From CAVTWH01 sp963850915 (GTDB taxonomy: Bacteria > Actinomycetota > Actinomycetes > Mycobacteriales > Micromonosporaceae), in assembly GCA_963850915.1 (NCBI GenBank), contig CAWKND010000010.1, positions 868,001 to 932,000 on the forward strand: a stretch of DNA of 64,000 nucleotides, in the 5' to 3' direction. The notes under the pieces were generated by a model. The model did not search any database. It was given only the letters and a program-made list of their open reading frames with translations, and had not been told where the DNA came from. Below are positions 61,429 to 64,000 of the stretch, piece after piece (positions within the stretch are counted from its first letter, which is position 1; every line of letters begins with the position of its first letter). Both the position numbers and the translations under genes were made by a program.

Positions 61429-62592
61429 TCAGCGGGTGCTGGCGGCGACCGCGGCCCGGATCTGGGAAACGTCGATCGAGCCGGTGGCCACGTCGTCCTC
61501 GACCGGGTAGTACATGCGCTGTACGGCCGCGACGATCGCCTCCACCACGCGCTCCCGGAACAGCGGGTCGACCAGGCGGGCCCGGTCCACCGGCGAGGTC
61601 AGGTAGCCGGCCTCCACCCGGACCGCCGGCATCTTGGTCAGCCGCAGCAGATCCCAGGTCTTGGCGTGGGTCTGGCAGTTGCGTAGCCCGGTTCGCTGGA
61701 CGATCTCCCGCTGTACCAGCCCGGCCAGCCGTTCGCCCACGGTCGACGTGACGCCGTTGCCGGTGCCGTAGTGGTAGGTGGCCACGCCACTGGCGGCCGG
61801 GTTGGGGTGGCCGTCCAGGTGCAGCGAGATGAACAGGTCGGCGCCCAGGTCGTTGGCGAGTGCGATGCGCTCGGCCGTGCTCAGCTCGGTGTCGCGTACC
61901 GGCCCGCGGGTCAGGTGTACCCGCATGCCCGCCACCGCGAGCCGGCCCTCCAGCCGGGTGGCCAGGTCGAATGCGAGATCCGCCTCGGTCCAGCGCAGTG
62001 GCCCGTCGGGGACGACCACGCCGAAGTCGGGGCCGCCATGTCCGGGATCGATGACGATCGTTTTGTCGACCAGCGCCCGGCCGGACTGGCGCAGCTTGTT
62101 GTCCTCGCGCAGGGCCAGCGGTGCGCCGCCGATCACCTTGCGACCGAGGCGGCGCAGCGCGGTCATCGTGTGCGGTCCGCAGGCGCCGTCGGGGACGAGC
62201 CCGACCTCGCGCTGGAACTGGGCAACCGCGCGGGCGGTACGGGCGCCGTAGACACCGTCGGCCCGCCCCGAGTCGTACCCCATCTCCAGCAGCCGCTCCT
62301 GCAGTTGCCGCACGTCGTCGCCGATCAGCGGCTCGGGCATCGCCTGGTAGAGGGTACGGGCACCGAGTCGCCAACGGGCCGCGTCCAGTGCCCGCCAGGT
62401 CTCGTCGCCGACCTGCCCGTCGACCGAGAGCCCGCGGCTCTGCTGGAAGGTACGCACCGCGCGCTCGGTGTGCTCGTCGTACTCGGCTCGCCCGGCCGGA
62501 TCGACGGCTAACGGCAGCAGTTCGAGGGTACGCAGCACGGCACGGATCTCGGCGACCGCGTTACCCCGGTCGCCCCGCCGGTACGCACGCAT
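61429..62592 (-). CDS. cwlM: N-acetylmuramoyl-L-alanine amidase (CwlM type)
   Basis: 387 residues: two peptidoglycan-binding domains (about residues 10-75 and 85-150; RTFQQSRGLSVDGQVGDETW and GYDSGRADGVYGARTARAVAQF), then an Amidase_3 domain with IVIDPGHGGPD, TEADLAFDLA, ISLHLDGHPN and VRVEAGYLTS (zinc His/Glu and catalytic Glu all present). No signal peptide. In mycobacteria CwlM sits beside trx and par genes and acts in the cytoplasm as a phospho-regulated activator of MurA. The same is plausible here, by synteny. ATG 62592 with GAGGAGGG. Confidence 0.9.
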   Translation of the reverse strand: MRAYRRGDRGNAVAEIRAVLRTLELLPLAVDPAGRAEYDEHTERAVRTFQQSRGLSVDGQVGDETWRALDAARWRLGARTLYQAMPEPLIGDDVRQLQERLLEMGYDSGRADGVYGARTARAVAQFQREVGLVPDGACGPHTMTALRRLGRKVIGGAPLALREDNKLRQSGRALVDKTIVIDPGHGGPDFGVVVPDGPLRWTEADLAFDLATRLEGRLAVAGMRVHLTRGPVRDTELSTAERIALANDLGADLFISLHLDGHPNPAASGVATYHYGTGNGVTSTVGERLAGLVQREIVQRTGLRNCQTHAKTWDLLRLTKMPAVRVEAGYLTSPVDRARLVDPLFRERVVEAIVAAVQRMYYPVEDDVATGSIDVSQIRAAVAASTR

Positions 62593-62788
62593 GCGTGCCC
62601 TCCTCGAGTGGTGCTTGCCGTGCACCCTACTGATGATCGTTGTCGTACCCCCGCGCCAGCCCCCCAGGCCACCGGAGCCTACCGTGACCGCCCGCGTCGC
62701 GCCCGACTTCCGGCCGCCATCCGACACACGGGTGACCTGCGTAAACATTGGCGTTATGGGGCTCTACCAGGGGCGGGCGGAGATGGCT

Positions 62789-62822
62789 CGTGCCCCGTGT
62801 CAGCGGACCGGCACGGGGCACG
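62789..62822 (-). terminator. hairpin after trxA
   Basis: 11-bp perfect stem (CGTGCCCCGTG and complement) with a 12-nt loop, 12 nt past the trxA stop. The rest of the 241-nt gap 62593-62833 shows nothing else. Confidence 0.7.
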
Positions 62823-62833
62823 TACAGAGCGAC

Positions 62834-63148
62834 TTAGAGTGCCGACTCGATCAGCCGGAGCAGCTCGGACTTGGGGCGCGCACCGGCCACCGACTGGACC
62901 GGCTGGCCGCCCTTGAAGATGGTGAGCGTGGGTACCGACATGACCCGGTAGTCGCGGGCGGTGTTCGGGTTGGTGTCGATGTCCAGCTTGACGATCTTGA
63001 CCTTGTCGCCCATCTCTTTGGCGATCTCTTCGAGTACCGGCGCCACGCGCAGGCACGGACCGCACCACTCGGCCCAGAAGTCGACGAGTACGGGGGTCTC
63101 CGACTGGAGTACCTCGCCGATGAAGTTGGCGTCGGTGACGGCCTGCAT
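62834..63148 (-). CDS. trxA: thioredoxin
   Basis: 104 residues with FWAEWCGPC (active-site CGPC), KLDIDTNPNTARDYRVMSVPTL (cis-Pro) and FKGGQPV. ATG 63148 with GGGAGG. It follows trxB after 78 nt; the pair forms the NADPH-thioredoxin system. Confidence 0.97.
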   Translation of the reverse strand: MQAVTDANFIGEVLQSETPVLVDFWAEWCGPCLRVAPVLEEIAKEMGDKVKIVKLDIDTNPNTARDYRVMSVPTLTIFKGGQPVQSVAGARPKSELLRLIESAL

Positions 63149-63226
63149 GTGTTGCCTCCCTGTTGATGTTTCAACGCATGTCCGCCCGGCTCCCGACCGC
63201 GTTGGCAGCGGGAGCCGGGCGGGAAG

Positions 63227-64000
63227 TCAGCCCTCGAGCGAGGCGATGTACCGCTCGGCGTCGAGCGCGCCGACACAGCCTGTGCCGGCCGCGGTGATCG
63301 CCTGCCGGTAGGTGTGGTCGACCAGGTCGCCGACGGCGAAGACGCCGGTCAGGTTGGTACGGCTCCCCGGCGCCTCGACCAGCACGTACCCCGACTCGTC
63401 GAGGTCGACCTGGCCGGTGAAGAGCTCGCTGCGCGGGTCGTGGCCGATGGCTACGAAGACGCCGCTGACGTCGAGGGTGCTCTCCTCGCCGGTGTCCGTG
63501 TCGGCAACCCGTACCCCGACCACCTTGCCGTCCTCGCCCAGTACCTCGGTGACGACCGAGTTCCACTTGACCTGGATCTTGGGGTTAGCCAGTGCCCGCT
63601 CCGCCATGATCTTGCTGGCCCGGAACTCGTGGCGCCGGTGCACGATGGTCACCGTCGCGGCAAAGCGGGTGAGGAAGCTCGCCTCCTCCATCGCCGAGTC
63701 GCCGCCGCCGACCACCACGATGTGCTGGTTGCGGAAGAAGAAGCCGTCACAGGTGGCACAGGACGAGACGCCGTGGCCGAGCAGCTCCTGCTCGCCGGGT
63801 ACGCCCAGCGGCCGCCAGGCCGAGCCGGTGGCCAGGATGACGGCCTTCGCCCGGTACTCCGTCTGCCCGACGAAGACGCTCTTCACCGCGCCGGTCAGCT
63901 CGACCCGGGAGGCGTCGTCGGTGAGGAACTCGGCGCCGAAGCGCTCCGCCTGCTTGCGCATGCTGTCCATCAACTCGGGGCCGAGAATGCCGTCCGGGAA
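63227..64000 (-). CDS. trxB: thioredoxin reductase, 5' part beyond the window
   Basis: The last 257 codons are present and the frame runs off the window edge. Redox motif VSSCATCDGFFF (CATC), NADPH-binding VVVGGGDSAMEEA and HRRHEFRAS, and FAD-binding GVFAVGDLVDHTYRQAITAAGTGC. Flavoprotein that reduces thioredoxin with NADPH. Upstream of trxA on the same strand. Confidence 0.96.
   Translation of the reverse strand, partial: FPDGILGPELMDSMRKQAERFGAEFLTDDASRVELTGAVKSVFVGQTEYRAKAVILATGSAWRPLGVPGEQELLGHGVSSCATCDGFFFRNQHIVVVGGGDSAMEEASFLTRFAATVTIVHRRHEFRASKIMAERALANPKIQVKWNSVVTEVLGEDGKVVGVRVADTDTGEESTLDVSGVFVAIGHDPRSELFTGQVDLDESGYVLVEAPGSRTNLTGVFAVGDLVDHTYRQAITAAGTGCVGALDAERYIASLEG

Overview
The window is GC-rich DNA (about 70% GC by eye) from an actinobacterium, most likely of the family Micromonosporaceae. 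It is centred on the chromosomal replication origin. The basis is the gene order trxBA-cwlM / ddl / parBA-rsmG-khpB-yidC-yidD-rnpA-rpmH / dnaA-dnaN-recF-dciA / gyrBA-DUF3566-tRNA-Ile-tRNA-Ala, an F420-type (LLM) oxidoreductase, a DnaA with a very long linker, and frequent leaderless promoters. The family assignment is inference; no 16S rRNA gene is present.

Layout. 0-8 kb: a CapA-like phosphatase, a GCS2-family ligase, a divergent yceI/marR pair with a palindromic operator in the yceI promoter, then two multiply frameshifted genes (LLM oxidoreductase, XRE/NB-ARC regulator) separated by 23-bp tandem repeats. 8-14 kb: a branched-chain acyl-CoA (methylcrotonyl-CoA type) degradation locus in two operons, each preceded by the same AACGATCGTT palindrome, with a TetR gene at its head. 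14-19.3 kb: a three-gene operon of VanZ-like membrane protein, divergent Hsp90 and 947-residue TPR protein. 19-31.6 kb: sulfurtransferase, SGNH hydrolase, proS (one-base insertion), CBS protein, sufE, DsbA/FrnE protein, aldo/keto reductase, YbaK, a DUF6886-like protein, an ABC-2 exporter with an AAA ATPase, and a small HTH regulator. 31.5-35.3 kb: APH-like kinase, TPR remnant, then an arsenic locus (ArsR, MIP channel, an ArsC-GNAT fusion, divergent arsI).

35.3-49 kb: tRNA-Ala, a 41-residue DLW-39-like protein, tRNA-Ile, DUF3566, gyrA, gyrB, an unknown gene, dciA, recF, dnaN, oriC (45784-46356) and dnaA, nearly all on the minus strand. 49-55.2 kb: rpmH, rnpA, yidD, yidC, khpB/jag, rsmG, parA and parB on the plus strand, so transcription runs away from oriC on both sides. 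55.2-57.1 kb is a long non-coding stretch of short tandem repeats ending in DnaA-box-like sites and a parS. 57-64 kb: HIT-like protein, D-Ala-D-Ala-type ligase, PLP aminotransferase, GNAT protein, CwlM-type amidase, trxA and the start of trxB.

Three themes cut across the window. (1) Many genes have a TANNNT -10 box 6-7 nt before the start codon and no Shine-Dalgarno, so leaderless transcription looks common. (2) The tetranucleotide GTAC is about fourfold over-represented, in all reading frames. (3) Isolated one-base indels break genes that should be essential (proS, rnpA), so sequence error must be considered before calling any frameshifted gene here a pseudogene.
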